Shown piece by piece: positions 53,820 through 63,931 of a DNA stretch of 64,000 nucleotides. Each line of letters starts with the position of its first letter. Position 1 is the first letter of the stretch. The stretch is from an uncultured Hyphomicrobiales bacterium (lineage in GTDB: Bacteria > Pseudomonadota > Alphaproteobacteria > Rhizobiales > Ancalomicrobiaceae): positions 124,001-188,000 of the forward strand of contig CAIYYN010000042.1 of NCBI GenBank assembly GCA_903930435.1, read 5' to 3'. The position numbers and the translations under genes are program-made. The notes under the pieces are model-generated. The model had not been told where the DNA came from, ran no database searches, and worked only from the letters and a program-made list of their open reading frames with translations.

Positions 53820-55628
53820 GTGCAGTTTGAGTCTTCACTGTCAGAAAATACCCATTCTGCCGTCACTCTGGCAGATAATGACAGTTTGACCACGTCACGG
53901 ATTCTGATCGCCGATGATAGCACGATCATGCGGACCATCATTGCGTCGCACCTTCGTCGGAGCGGCTTTGAGAACCTGAGTTTCGCAAATGACGGCGTCG
54001 AAGCTCTTCAATCCGCCCAGGCAAGTGTGCCCGATCTGGTCATAACGGATCTGGCAATGCCCAACATGGACGGTTTTGACCTCTGTCGTGCATTGCGGTC
54101 AGATCCAAGGACTGCGGATGTTCCAATCCTCATCCAGACAGGGTCCGAGTTCAAGGAAGACAGGACGCGATCCTTTGCCAATGGCGCAAGCGATCTGGTG
54201 ACCAAGCCAATCGAAGGTCAGGAGTTGATTGCTCGGGTCAGGGTCCATCTTGAGCGCAGAGCGCTGATTTCCCGTCTAACAGAATATCAGCGGCGAATGG
54301 CTGAGGAATTGACGCTGGCTCGGGTGATGCAGGAATCACTTCTACCAGAGCCAGCCGAAATCGCACGGATTGAACGCCAATTACCAATCATGCTCTCCAG
54401 TTGTTACGAGCCTTCGCTGGGTTTGGGCGGCGACATATGGGGCATGACGCCTGTCGGGGCCCGGTCAATTCGGCTCTTTTCGGCGGATTTTACCGGACAT
54501 GGCGTCGGTTCTGCCCTGAATACATTTCGCCTGCATTCGTTCATTACCAGTGGCGCAGCAAACGCGATTGAGCCAGGCGCCTGGTTGGCCCAGTTGAACG
54601 AGTTCATGTGCGGTGCTTTGCCGGTCGGTCAATTTGCGACCATGTTTGCTGCAATTGTTGATCTTGATCGAGATGAAATTCGCTATTCTGCGGCGTCGGC
54701 GCCGCCTCCGTTGCTGCGGACCGGAGCTTTTGGTGCCTATCAACAGATCGACGGGACCGGTTTTCCCATCGGCATAACCCGCAAGGCAACTTACGAAACG
54801 AAGCGCCTGGACTTTCCACCAGGTTCAACGCTCGTTCTCTACAGCGATGCACTGATCGAGACGCCGGAACCGCCGAACGCGGTGTTCACAACAGAAAAGC
54901 TTTGCGATTTCCTGAATGGACTTGAACAAGGTCACGACGCAAAAGCGGCGCAAGAGGCACTCGTCGCCGCGCTCGGCAATGAGGCCGGCGAAAAGCCGAC
55001 CGACGATTTGACGATCATAGCTCTGCATCATCGTGCTGCTGACGCAGCTTTGGCTCGAAACGTCAACGACAAAGCATCCAAAGCGCGGTCCGATGAAGGC
55101 GCGCATGGGTCAATCGACTCTGAATGCCAGACCTTTGCCACCGATCCAAAAACAGGAATGACACACCTGATCAATGGACGGTTTGAAATACAGACGCATG
55201 ATCAGGCAGAGCAGTTGTCAACCCTCTTGGCCGGACATTGCCCGGACCCCGAACGGGTCGCCCCAGGACTTTGGGAGCTTTTGTCAAATGCCATTGAGCA
55301 TGGAAATCTGGCGATCTCATTTGAAGAAAAGACCGAACTGCTAAGGTATGGTACGTTCGAGCTTGAAGTGAAACGCCGACTGCAACAAGATCCCTATAAA
55401 AAGCGCATCGTAATCGTCACATTTGATCAAATCGACAGCGATATCAGAATCGTTATCACGGACGAGGGCGACGGCTTCAATTATGATGAAGCCATGAAAC
55501 GCGAATTGTCGCTGGATTTGCCGAACGGCAGAGGTATTGCGATAGCGACGACAATCAGTTTCGACACGTTGGCCTACAAGGGAAAGGGAAATAGTGTCGA
55601 AGCCACGTTGAAGATCGCGCAATCATGA
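53820..55628 (+). CDS. REC-PP2C(SpoIIE)-HATPase protein, HsbR-like
   Basis: A 602-residue three-domain switch enzyme. The receiver (about 24-145) has [11 protein letters not shown] and [13 protein letters not shown]; the SpoIIE-type PP2C phosphatase (about 190-400) has [25 protein letters not shown] and [10 protein letters not shown]; the C-terminal GHKL kinase (about 460-600) has [13 protein letters not shown] and [11 protein letters not shown]. This is the architecture of Pseudomonas HsbR, which dephosphorylates or phosphorylates the STAS protein HsbA depending on receiver phosphorylation. The GTG start follows GGAG with six bases spacing. Its stop overlaps the hybrid kinase start by ATGA. 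Confidence 0.92.
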   Translation: MQFESSLSENTHSAVTLADNDSLTTSRILIADDSTIMRTIIASHLRRSGFENLSFANDGVEALQSAQASVPDLVITDLAMPNMDGFDLCRALRSDPRTADVPILIQTGSEFKEDRTRSFANGASDLVTKPIEGQELIARVRVHLERRALISRLTEYQRRMAEELTLARVMQESLLPEPAEIARIERQLPIMLSSCYEPSLGLGGDIWGMTPVGARSIRLFSADFTGHGVGSALNTFRLHSFITSGAANAIEPGAWLAQLNEFMCGALPVGQFATMFAAIVDLDRDEIRYSAASAPPPLLRTGAFGAYQQIDGTGFPIGITRKATYETKRLDFPPGSTLVLYSDALIETPEPPNAVFTTEKLCDFLNGLEQGHDAKAAQEALVAALGNEAGEKPTDDLTIIALHHRAADAALARNVNDKASKARSDEGAHGSIDSECQTFATDPKTGMTHLINGRFEIQTHDQAEQLSTLLAGHCPDPERVAPGLWELLSNAIEHGNLAISFEEKTELLRYGTFELEVKRRLQQDPYKKRIVIVTFDQIDSDIRIVITDEGDGFNYDEAMKRELSLDLPNGRGIAIATTISFDTLAYKGKGNSVEATLKIAQS

Positions 55629-58600
55629 ACAAGCAAAGCGCCCATTTCCAGGTCTCGCACCCAGCCAACCGTGGGCGATTTATCAATTATACCGGTTACT
55701 GCCTGATCATCATGATTGGCGTATTCCTTGGTTGCTTGCTTGAAATGAGACATCAGAACGATGTCAAAGGTGCCATTCAGCACTTTCGCGATATACAACT
55801 CGCCAAGACCAAGTCAGACGTGAGCCAAATTGAAAACCGACTTACGCATTTACACCAAAATCTGAAGGCAATCAGCTTCCTGCCCGGTGTACGCTCGCTA
55901 CAAAGACACGCAGAGAACGCGGATACGTCAACGCTTACCACTGTTTCCGAACTGTATTTCAATCTCTCCTATGAACTCGATATTTCCGAAATCTATATCG
56001 TGCCGGCGGATTTTAACCCCGACGCAGTTGATCCTGTCACCGGGCACGATGAAGAACCCATCATTGCGTTTGATGGTCTGATCGGAAAGAAAGACTCCCC
56101 TAACAGCGAGCATAAAATCAGACCACGCGTTCCAGGTACCCCCCTTGGAGACATCGGGAACGGCACACGCGGCGACGAAACCCAAGAATATCTGTTGCTC
56201 AAAGATCAGATCTCATGGCTCAGCCAAAATGCAATGCGGTTGGAACCAGGTTTTGAACACAATATCCCGATGATTTCAGGACGGGAAACCATTACGAGCG
56301 ATAACAGTGAATTCGCCCTGACGCACAACGATGCCGATCGCAGGGGTTTTATTTTTTCAGTTCCATTCTATCGCGAAGATGGCAACTTGGGTGGAACCAT
56401 TAGCGCTGTGATAAGAACGAATACGCTACAGACATTGTTACCACCCGACACAATGCTCTTGAACAAGTCTTATGACGCACAGATTCAAGGCGCCTCACCA
56501 AAACTCGACTACACATCCTTTGATTATGCACGTCGTATCGAAAATGATCCAAACCTGATCTATTCCACAATTCAATCAATCGAGGCGGGCGACGATCGCG
56601 GCCATTGGCTGCTGTGGGCCGGGGAACCCAATCAAATCTTCGAAGCCTCGACGGAAGCAAAATCTGCGTCATCGTCCCTGATAGCGGGGCTGTTGATCGT
56701 CTTCACCCTGACAGCTTCAGCCTTGATCGTCTGGTCGGTGATCCAGCGGACCATCCGTACATCTGCCCGTAATGAAAGTGAATTGCTGCAAAAGGTCGCG
56801 AAGAGAACCCGCGATTTCGAACTTCTGATGGAAACAACTATCAAGGCAGAAGCGCTGGCCGAGAGCGAAAAGCGTAGCGCCTTGCGTGAAGCAAACGCCC
56901 TGCTCCAGGAATTTATCGCGCATGCGCCTGCGGCGATAGCGATGTTTGATCGCGATATGAACTATATTGCTCATACACGCAGATGGGCTTCTCAACACCA
57001 TCGTGACGGCCAAACGTTTGTCGGGGAAAACCAATATGACACGATGCTGCACATTGGCGAAGCGTGGCGCGACATCTACGAACGAGCGTTAACCGGCAAA
57101 ATCGAATTTGGCGATGCGGAACCGTTCATCGGTCCGAACGGGGCAGTGCAATGGCTCACCTGGGAAATCAGGCCGTGGCATGATCAAAACGGAGCCGTCA
57201 AAGGCTTGATCATGATGACGGAGGACATCACCGAACGTAAGGAGATCGAGAGCGAACTGCAGAAAGCACTGGAAACAGCAGAGTCTGCCGCTCGAGCGAA
57301 GGCCGACTTCCTCGCAAACATGAGCCACGAACTCAGGACACCCCTTTCGGGCATCATTGGAACGGCCGATATCCTGCTGGGCGACGACGATATTCCATTG
57401 CCCCCAGAACATCGCAAGCTGGTCGAGCTTCAAAGAACCTGCGGGTCGGATCTGTTGTCGATCGTCAATGATATTCTTGATTTTTCGAAGGCTGACGCTG
57501 GAAACCTGACACTCGAAGAGATTTCGGTGACACTCAGCGAACTCGTATCCCGGAGTATTTCAACCCTAAAACCCAATGCTGACAGACGAAGTATTCAGCT
57601 TGAGATAAAGCTGGATGACAATCTACCAGCGGCCATCCTTGGTGACCCGACGCGTCTTCGGCAAGTGCTTCTGAATCTCCTGTCAAATGCCGTCAAATTC
57701 ACGCCCGAAGGCGGGTCGGTGACGTTGTCGGTCCAGACGGCAGGTCCGGCGCGCATTCGATTTTCCGTAACAGATACCGGCGTTGGCATTCCCGAAGACA
57801 AGATCAGCTCCCTCTTCACTCGCTTCAGCCAGGCCGATACCTCGACAACCCGGCATTTTGGCGGAACGGGGCTTGGCCTCGCCATTTGTCGCCAACTCGT
57901 TGAACTGATGAAAGGGACCATTGGCGTCACCTCCAAACCGGGGCTCGGCTCGACATTCTACTTTGAGGTTCCGGCAAAGAGAGCCGACCTTGTCGAAGTC
58001 GAAGTGATGCCGGAACAGGCAGACTTCGGCCTGTTCACGCTGAATGTCCTTGTCGCAGAAGACAATCCGACCAATCGCATGCTCATCGAACGCATGCTGA
58101 TCAAATATGGGTGCGAGGTAACGCTGGTCACGAACGGCCGTGAGGCAATTGACGTGCTGACGGGTCCGACGAGGACCAGATACGACATTGTCTTGATGGA
58201 CATCCAGATGCCAGAAGTCGACGGTCAAGAAGCCACCAAGCAAGTGCGGGCTTATGAGGCCAGACTGCCTGATGTCAGGCGCATGCCGATCATCGCTCTG
58301 ACGGCGAATGGATTCCCGGAGGAAGTCGCGCAATATCTGGCAATCGGCATGGACACCCATGTGCTCAAACCGATTGATTGGCCAAAGCTATTCGAAACGA
58401 TCGACGGTCTGGTGAGCCGCGAAGCCAAAACGCCTGAAGCCAACCGTCGGTCGGAATTTCTGACTCGGGATATCGCGGCTCAACCAAATCCGACAGATGT
58501 TGCAGAAGGCGTCGATGATACACGATGGGGTAATGCCATCGACAAAGCCAGTTTTGACGAACTTGTCGCCGAACTTGGCGAAGAGGCGGTAGAAGAAATA

Positions 58601-58861
58601 ATCACGCTATTTTCAGTCGACTTGAAACAGCGCGTAGCCGTGCTGTCGGCGGCAAAAGCAGCAACTGAAGCAGCAGCCGAAGCGCATGCCCTGGCCTCGG
58701 CTGCCAGAAGCATTGGCTGCATCGACCTGGCAAATTGTTGTGCTGCTCTGGAACGAGGTGTTCGAAGCGGTGACAGTGACATTACGTCACTCGTAACCCA
58801 TGTCCTTTCGGCTGCCGCTCGTGCTGGCGAGGCCGTTTCCAATCTCAAAAAGATTGCCTGA
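55625..58861 (+). CDS. Hybrid sensor histidine kinase with PAS, REC and Hpt domains
   Basis: A 1078-residue membrane kinase. Membrane helices near 18-38 and 350-372 flank an extracytoplasmic sensor of about 300 residues (CHASE-like, unassigned). Then come a PAS domain (about 430-545), HisKA with [13 protein letters not shown] (His about 569), HATPase ([25 protein letters not shown]), a receiver ([25 protein letters not shown], about 801-920) and a C-terminal Hpt-like domain ([13 protein letters not shown], His about 1019, with the usual Lys after it replaced by Ala). It overlaps the HsbR-like gene by four bases, so phosphate most likely flows from its Hpt to the HsbR-like receiver. Confidence 0.93.
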   Translation: MNKQSAHFQVSHPANRGRFINYTGYCLIIMIGVFLGCLLEMRHQNDVKGAIQHFRDIQLAKTKSDVSQIENRLTHLHQNLKAISFLPGVRSLQRHAENADTSTLTTVSELYFNLSYELDISEIYIVPADFNPDAVDPVTGHDEEPIIAFDGLIGKKDSPNSEHKIRPRVPGTPLGDIGNGTRGDETQEYLLLKDQISWLSQNAMRLEPGFEHNIPMISGRETITSDNSEFALTHNDADRRGFIFSVPFYREDGNLGGTISAVIRTNTLQTLLPPDTMLLNKSYDAQIQGASPKLDYTSFDYARRIENDPNLIYSTIQSIEAGDDRGHWLLWAGEPNQIFEASTEAKSASSSLIAGLLIVFTLTASALIVWSVIQRTIRTSARNESELLQKVAKRTRDFELLMETTIKAEALAESEKRSALREANALLQEFIAHAPAAIAMFDRDMNYIAHTRRWASQHHRDGQTFVGENQYDTMLHIGEAWRDIYERALTGKIEFGDAEPFIGPNGAVQWLTWEIRPWHDQNGAVKGLIMMTEDITERKEIESELQKALETAESAARAKADFLANMSHELRTPLSGIIGTADILLGDDDIPLPPEHRKLVELQRTCGSDLLSIVNDILDFSKADAGNLTLEEISVTLSELVSRSISTLKPNADRRSIQLEIKLDDNLPAAILGDPTRLRQVLLNLLSNAVKFTPEGGSVTLSVQTAGPARIRFSVTDTGVGIPEDKISSLFTRFSQADTSTTRHFGGTGLGLAICRQLVELMKGTIGVTSKPGLGSTFYFEVPAKRADLVEVEVMPEQADFGLFTLNVLVAEDNPTNRMLIERMLIKYGCEVTLVTNGREAIDVLTGPTRTRYDIVLMDIQMPEVDGQEATKQVRAYEARLPDVRRMPIIALTANGFPEEVAQYLAIGMDTHVLKPIDWPKLFETIDGLVSREAKTPEANRRSEFLTRDIAAQPNPTDVAEGVDDTRWGNAIDKASFDELVAELGEEAVEEIITLFSVDLKQRVAVLSAAKAATEAAAEAHALASAARSIGCIDLANCCAALERGVRSGDSDITSLVTHVLSAAARAGEAVSNLKKIA

Positions 58862-58914
58862 CAACGTTACTTGTTACTACCCAAGCCGCCCCTCGTGCAG
58901 ACGGCACCAAGAAT

Positions 58915-59634
58915 TCAATGCGCCACAATCAGATTTGCCAGTTCGTCAGGGGCATTCAGAAGCATTTGGCTGCCTCCAGAATGAACGATTCGACCACGAC
59001 GCATGATAATTGCATCATCGGTGACGGAAAGCGCGAGTTTCGCATGTTGCTCGACCAGGATAATCGACAACGTATCCTCGGTTTTCAATCGCTCAATAGC
59101 CTTCACCAACATGTCGACAATGATCGGTGCAAGCCCTTCCATTGGTTCATCCAAGAGGAGCAGACGAGGATTTCCCATCAAGGCGCGACCAATTGAAAGC
59201 ATCTGCTGTTCGCCGCCCGAGAGTTGGTTGCCGCCGTTTGTGCGGCGCTCGGCAAGACGCGGAAACAAGTCATAGACCCTGTCAATGGACCACCGATTGC
59301 TGGATCCCGACCGCGACCGGCGCTCGGCAATTATCAGATTTTCGGCAACCGTCAACGACGGAAATACCTCACGGGTTTGCGGTACGTAACCAATGCCCAG
59401 CCTGTTGCGTTGATAGGTTGGTAGCCCTTCAATTCGAGTTTGACTGAATTGGATTTGCCCGGATCGAAACGTCGTCCGCCCCATGATGGACGCGAGCAAC
59501 GTCGTCTTTCCCACCCCGTTTCGGCCCAATACTGCCAACGAGCGACCATCGGAAACCGTGATCGACACATCTTCGAGAACGGTTGTGTCTGCATAACCAG
59601 CCGACAAGGCTGAAATCTGAAGCAAATCAGCCAT
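58915..59634 (-). CDS. livF: Branched-chain amino acid-type ABC ATPase LivF
   Basis: A 239-residue ATPase. Walker A VLGRNGVGKTTLL (about residue 37), LGIGYVPQTREVFPSLTVAENL, the signature LSGGEQQMLSIGRAL and Walker B LLLLDEPMEGLAP are intact, and the YVPQ...FPSLTV stretch is LivF-specific. ATG 59634 overlaps the livG stop by eight bases and has GAGG six bases upstream. Last gene of the liv operon, convergent with the hybrid kinase. Confidence 0.94.
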   Translation of the reverse strand: MADLLQISALSAGYADTTVLEDVSITVSDGRSLAVLGRNGVGKTTLLASIMGRTTFRSGQIQFSQTRIEGLPTYQRNRLGIGYVPQTREVFPSLTVAENLIIAERRSRSGSSNRWSIDRVYDLFPRLAERRTNGGNQLSGGEQQMLSIGRALMGNPRLLLLDEPMEGLAPIIVDMLVKAIERLKTEDTLSIILVEQHAKLALSVTDDAIIMRRGRIVHSGGSQMLLNAPDELANLIVAH

Positions 59635-60379
59635 GTAGTGCCTCACCGAGATAGACGGATCGAACGCGCTCGTCAGCCATGACTTCCAATGGCGCGCCTT
59701 CCGTCAATACCGCACCGGCGACAAGCACGGTGATCCGGTTGGCAAATCGGGCGACAAGGTCCATGTCATGTTCAATCATCAAGATTGCGATATCGGATGG
59801 CAATTCCGCCAATACCTCGAGAATTCGACCGGATTCCATTGACGGAACACCGGCCGCCGGTTCGTCCAGCAATAAAACGCGTGGGCGGAGACCGAGCGCC
59901 ACCGCTATCTCAACCAACCTTTGCTTGCCGTAAGCCAGTTCGGAAATCTGTCTCAAGGCTTCATCGGCGATCCCCAATCTCGTCAGGATCTCCATGCACT
60001 CGTCACGAACCGATCTGTAGCTATTGGCCGGTCGCCAGATACTCCAACCGATGCCGCTTCTTTCTGCGACTGCCAGCGCGATCGTATCAAGGACGGTGAG
60101 ATTGCGAAAAAGTGAATTGATCTGGAACGTCCGGGCGATACCCCGCTTGACCCGTGCAGCCTGGCCTACGCCGGTGATGTCCTCACCATCAAGCCGGACA
60201 CTTCCACCTGACGGCGACAGAACACCGGTCAAAAGATTGATCAGCGTCGTTTTGCCCGCCCCGTTTGGGCCGATCAAGGCATGGCGCGCACCCACAGGGA
60301 TCGACAGTGACACATTGTCCGTCACCATAAGTGCGCCAAACGACCGTTGCAGGTTCAAGGTCTCAAGAACAACGCTCAT
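59627..60379 (-). CDS. livG: Branched-chain amino acid-type ABC ATPase LivG
   Basis: A 250-residue ATPase. Walker A ALIGPNGAGKTTLINLLTG (about residue 37), the LivG-type GIARTFQINSLFRNLTV, the signature region LAYGKQRLVEIAVAL (Tyr-Gly variant of LSGGQ, normal for LivG) and Walker B VLLLDEPAAGVP are present. ATG 60379 is fixed by the ATGA overlap with the livM stop. Pairs with LivF beneath the LivHM channel. Confidence 0.94.
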   Translation of the reverse strand: MSVVLETLNLQRSFGALMVTDNVSLSIPVGARHALIGPNGAGKTTLINLLTGVLSPSGGSVRLDGEDITGVGQAARVKRGIARTFQINSLFRNLTVLDTIALAVAERSGIGWSIWRPANSYRSVRDECMEILTRLGIADEALRQISELAYGKQRLVEIAVALGLRPRVLLLDEPAAGVPSMESGRILEVLAELPSDIAILMIEHDMDLVARFANRITVLVAGAVLTEGAPLEVMADERVRSVYLGEALHG

Positions 60380-61362
60380 GGCCTTCCCCACCTGCGCGCT
60401 ACGCGCGAGATCAGACCGATCAATCCTGTGGGCGCATACCAGACGACGAACAACAGCCCGATGCCAATTCCAAGGTACCAAAACTCCGGAAACTGTTTGG
60501 CCAGTGCATCCTGAAGCACCAGAAACACTGCAGGACCGAGAAACGCTCCGTAGATCTGTCCGACGCCGCCCAGAATCAGCATCACGACAACCTCGCCGGA
60601 CGGCTCGAAGCCAAGCACATCAAGACCGACCAACTGATTGATCTGGGTCAGCAATGCGCCAGCCGCGCCCGCGATCGCCGCAGAAATCGAATAGGCCGCC
60701 ACAAGGCGCCAATAGACCGGTGCGCCGATTGCATGCATCCGGGATGCGTTATCCCGAATGCCCGTCAATGAAGTGCCGAACGGAGAATGCACGAGGCGCC
60801 GGACGAGATACCAGGCAACGAGCAGTACACCCAAGCAATAAAGGTATCCTGTCTGCCCGTAGAGGTCGAACTCAAACCGGCCAAAAATCGGCGCAACCTG
60901 AATGCCACTCAGACCATCGGTTCCGCCGGTAATCGCACTGGCCTTGTTAGCCAGCTCAAGCAGGATCGCTGCAAAAGCGAGCGTCAGCATGATAACTGTC
61001 AGCCCCTTTGTCCGAAGAATAATGCAACCGGTTAAGAAGCCAACAAGACCAGCGGCCAGCACCGCACCCAACAACTGGATAATCGGATCACTTACAGGCG
61101 AATACGCACCGATAAAGCCCGCGACATAGGCTCCAGTCCCCAAAAAGGCACTGTGGCCGAGTGTCACGATCCCGCCGAACCCGAGTACCAGATCGAGGGA
61201 CAAGGCGAAAAGAACGAAAATCAGGATTCGTGATCCGAGCGACAGGTAATCCGGCATGGCAAAATAAAAGCCGATCGCAACGATAAACGGAACCGCCTCA
61301 TACCAGCGGTAGCGCGTTGCACCTGCGTATCCAGCTTGCGCCGACCTTGCCTCAGCCGTCAT
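60376..61362 (-). CDS. livM: Branched-chain amino acid-type ABC permease LivM
   Basis: A 328-residue inner-membrane permease with eight to ten hydrophobic segments. GYNLVLGFGG-type motif appears as LDLVLGFGGIVTLGHSAFLG (about residue 55), and TGIRDNASRMHAIG is the conserved cytoplasmic EAA-like loop (about 215). ATG 61362 overlaps the livH stop by four bases. A longer frame reaching 61395 lies within livH and is not needed. Confidence 0.94.
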   Translation of the reverse strand: MTAEARSAQAGYAGATRYRWYEAVPFIVAIGFYFAMPDYLSLGSRILIFVLFALSLDLVLGFGGIVTLGHSAFLGTGAYVAGFIGAYSPVSDPIIQLLGAVLAAGLVGFLTGCIILRTKGLTVIMLTLAFAAILLELANKASAITGGTDGLSGIQVAPIFGRFEFDLYGQTGYLYCLGVLLVAWYLVRRLVHSPFGTSLTGIRDNASRMHAIGAPVYWRLVAAYSISAAIAGAAGALLTQINQLVGLDVLGFEPSGEVVVMLILGGVGQIYGAFLGPAVFLVLQDALAKQFPEFWYLGIGIGLLFVVWYAPTGLIGLISRVARRWGRP

Positions 61363-62243
61363 GAGCATGCCCCGAACAAGCCATGGGGGCGCCACAACAG
61401 AAGACCGATAGTCGCAGCGTAAATCAAAAAGGCGCCAAACTCAGGAAACCAGTATTTGCCCAGCGTATCGGCAATCCCGATGAGGAGGGCTGCCACAAAC
61501 GGCCCATGCAAGCTGCCAAAACCACCGACAGAAACAACAATGAGAAAGTAAACCAGATGTTCCAGCGGATAATTCCACTGAGGCGCTAGTACATCTGCCC
61601 CCAAAGCGCCGCCAAGCGCAGCCATTCCAGAGCCGAGTGCAAAGGTCAGCGTGAAGAGCCTGCGCGTATCGATGCCGATTGATTGCGCCATCGCCCGATT
61701 ATCGACAGCAGCCCTGACGAATGCCCCAAACCGCGTTTTTTCAATAGCAATCCAGAGCGCAAACGCAATTGCAAAACCAAACACGATCACAAACAATCTG
61801 TAGGTCGGAAAATCATGCCCGAGAATCTTTACTTGGCCTTTCAGGTAGTCCGGCAGCATAATCGGCGCTGCCTGGGTACCGAATTCTAGGCGTGCCAATG
61901 CAATCGCCACATAAATCAGTCCGATGGAAAATAGCACCTGGGTCAGCTCACCGGCACCATAGAACCTTGCGTAAAGACCTCGTTCAAGTGCAACGCTGGC
62001 TACCGAAACTGACAAAAAGGCAGCAGCCAGCGCAAGCGGAAACGGTATCCCATATCTGGCAAGGCAGATCGATAATACAAACCCGCCGGCCATGGCGAAA
62101 ACACCATGAGCAAGGTTCACAAAACCCATCATCCCCATTGTTATCGAAAGACCGACGGAGATCACATAAAGAATCATTGCATAGGAAATGCCGTAAAATC
62201 CTATGCTGATCAGGGAAGCTGCCAAATCGGACACTGGATTCAC
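61359..62243 (-). CDS. livH: Branched-chain amino acid-type ABC permease LivH
   Basis: A 294-residue inner-membrane permease. MGMMGFVNLAHGVFAMAGG (about residue 36) and FGAFVRAAVDNRAMAQSIGI (about 170) are LivH landmarks. The GTG start at 62243 overlaps the livK stop (GTGA), coupling translation of channel and binding protein. The GTG may lower expression relative to livK. Confidence 0.94.
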   Translation of the reverse strand: MNPVSDLAASLISIGFYGISYAMILYVISVGLSITMGMMGFVNLAHGVFAMAGGFVLSICLARYGIPFPLALAAAFLSVSVASVALERGLYARFYGAGELTQVLFSIGLIYVAIALARLEFGTQAAPIMLPDYLKGQVKILGHDFPTYRLFVIVFGFAIAFALWIAIEKTRFGAFVRAAVDNRAMAQSIGIDTRRLFTLTFALGSGMAALGGALGADVLAPQWNYPLEHLVYFLIVVSVGGFGSLHGPFVAALLIGIADTLGKYWFPEFGAFLIYAATIGLLLWRPHGLFGACS

Positions 62244-63445
62244 TTTTTCATCTGGTCTTTAACCGGATCTTTCAAAGCGGTCGCAATGGTCTCGAGCTCG
62301 ATATTCTCAAGCTTGCCATCGACCTTTCGAACCTCACGCAAATATTCGTTCTGAACGATATCGCGAGTTTCAGGATCTATCGAGATGGCTCCACGAGGAC
62401 TATTGGCGTCCTTGTAGCTCTTGAGAACCTCCATCGCCTTGTCACCGTCAACAACGCCATTCCCCGCCTTGATGATCTGGAAAATCGCGTCCATCGCGTC
62501 CCAGCCGGACACGGCGAAAGTATTTGTCTGCGTCGATGTCCCGTATTCTTTCTGCCAAGCCTCAACAAAAGCCTTGTTCGCAGGCCTGTCTGCCCAAGCA
62601 GAGTAGTGATAAACGGTTGTCACACCGATCGCGCCATCGTCCATATTCGCCAGTTCTTCGTCAGGCACGATGTCACCCGGTCCGACGAGCTTTATCCCGG
62701 CATCCTTCAAGCCAAGATCAACAAACCCCTTCATGAGACCAGTCGCCGTCTTGCCGGCAGGCACGAAAACCATCAACACATCAGGCTTGGCATCTTTCAC
62801 GCGTTGCAGAAACGGAGCGTACTCAAGTGTCATGGGCGGCACACGAACACTCCCGACAATCGTACCGCCACTTGCCGAATAGGCCGAGGTAAAGGCCGTC
62901 TCAGAGTCGACTCCTGGACCATAATCGGCCACGAGCGTGAAAGCAGTCTTGTATTTCTTAGCCGCCCAGCTCCCGAGTGGCGCAGCAGACTGTGCCATGG
63001 TGAAAGAGAAGCGCGCAATATAGGGAGACTTGGTCGTCACGACAGACGCACCGGCGTTCAAGATCAAAAATGGCGTTTTGGCTTGGGTCGCCAATGGAGC
63101 TATCGCCATCGCATTGGGCGTGAACCCTGCGCCCGCGAGGATCTGTACCTTATCACGTACGATTAGCTCTTGGGCCAGTTGTTTCGCCTTGTCAGGATTC
63201 GGTCCGCCATCATCCCGCACGAGGAGCTCAATCTTGACGCCGGCTGGCAACTCCGAGGCGTGGAGCTTTTCATAGAGCTGCATGGCTTTGACGGAATATT
63301 CGCCGAAATTGGCAGCAGGTCCGGAAAATGTACTGACGACGCCGATCTTGATCGTCTGTGCTGAAACAGCGCCGCTCCCTGAAAACATCGCCAATCCGGC
63401 AAACGCTAAAGCAAAAAACAACCCAGGTGCTTTGATTCTCGTCAT
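62240..63445 (-). CDS. livK: Periplasmic substrate-binding protein of a liv-type ABC importer
   Basis: A 401-residue periplasmic binding protein. A signal peptide (about 1-29, ending in GAVSAQT) precedes the two-lobe Peripla_BP_6 domain (IKIGVVSTFSGPAANFGEY, LLVRDDGGPNPDKAKQLAQE, LVADYGPGVDSETAF). It differs enough from classical LivJ/LivK that aromatic acids, amides or other amino acids are also possible ligands. It is the first gene of a five-gene operon; no regulator is adjacent. The DNA upstream to 63763 shows no clear sigma-70 promoter. Confidence 0.92.
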   Translation of the reverse strand: MTRIKAPGLFFALAFAGLAMFSGSGAVSAQTIKIGVVSTFSGPAANFGEYSVKAMQLYEKLHASELPAGVKIELLVRDDGGPNPDKAKQLAQELIVRDKVQILAGAGFTPNAMAIAPLATQAKTPFLILNAGASVVTTKSPYIARFSFTMAQSAAPLGSWAAKKYKTAFTLVADYGPGVDSETAFTSAYSASGGTIVGSVRVPPMTLEYAPFLQRVKDAKPDVLMVFVPAGKTATGLMKGFVDLGLKDAGIKLVGPGDIVPDEELANMDDGAIGVTTVYHYSAWADRPANKAFVEAWQKEYGTSTQTNTFAVSGWDAMDAIFQIIKAGNGVVDGDKAMEVLKSYKDANSPRGAISIDPETRDIVQNEYLREVRKVDGKLENIELETIATALKDPVKDQMKK

Positions 63446-63763
63446 TCAAGCTCTCCCTCTTGCACCCTCTTGCCTGGAGTCGTCTCCATGAGGGCGTCAT
63501 CTTATCACTGTCGTTCAGTGCCCGCAGGGGTCGAATTTGACAAGAAACAAGCACTATAATGCCGAGTTCCTGACGAAATGTTGCCCGTCGAGACGCACGA
63601 TTTATCAATACGTGATTTTGCGCAAATACACCAGAGGGCAAAAAAGTGCCAAAACTCAATCAAGATTCATAAAGGCAATATAGTTCAGTATGCTCTTGAA
63701 TTGAGCATAGTGTTGACCCACCAGTGTTTAGCGGACGCCATTCCTGCAATGATGTGTATCATT
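63446..63763. other. Upstream region of livK, between operon and tRNA fragment
   Basis: This 318-base gap must hold the liv promoter. A 70-residue frame from 63578 runs into the tRNA fragment and is not credible. A TGGCAC...GC sequence on the minus strand near 63636-63651 has the wrong spacing for sigma-54. Confidence 0.5.
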
Positions 63764-63808
63764 TGGTTGCGGGGGCCAGATTTGAACTGACGACCTTCAG
63801 GTTATGAG
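63764..63808 (-). other. 3' fragment of initiator tRNA-Met (probable integration site)
   Basis: On the minus strand the sequence runs CTCATAACCTGAAGG, then the T arm (GTCAG-TTCAAAT-CTGGC), the acceptor 3' strand CCCCGCA and ACCA. This matches the initiator tRNA from its anticodon loop (CAT) to the CCA end. The 5' half that should follow at 63809-63842 (CGCGGGG...GGAGCAG) is absent and replaced by AT-rich DNA. It cannot fold as a tRNA. A 3' tRNA fragment of this kind is what remains at the far end of an element that integrated into the tRNA gene. Confidence 0.8.
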
Positions 63809-63867
63809 ACCGATTTGCTAATTTATAAATAATTGAAATAATTATGTATTTGGTTCTTTAGGTGGTC

Positions 63868-63931
63868 AATGTGTTAGAAAATGTGCTTAAGTTTTTGGGA
63901 TTTTGCCTCAATGGGCCAAAAAATGTGTTAG
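63868..63931. repeat. Short direct repeats next to the tRNA fragment
   Basis: AATGTGTTAG occurs exactly at 63868-63877 and 63922-63931, with a related AATGTGCTTA starting near 63880. The spacing and the closeness to the tRNA fragment resemble arm-type sites of a tyrosine integrase. No integrase gene is visible before the window ends at 64000. Confidence 0.45.

Noticed and set aside
63632..63652. A TGGCAC-T6-GC sequence on the minus strand upstream of livK, considered as a sigma-54 promoter
   Set aside because: The distance between GG and GC is nine bases, not the required ten.
63578..63790. A 70-codon plus-strand frame next to the tRNA fragment
   Set aside because: It runs into the tRNA-derived sequence and shows no similarity or ribosome site.
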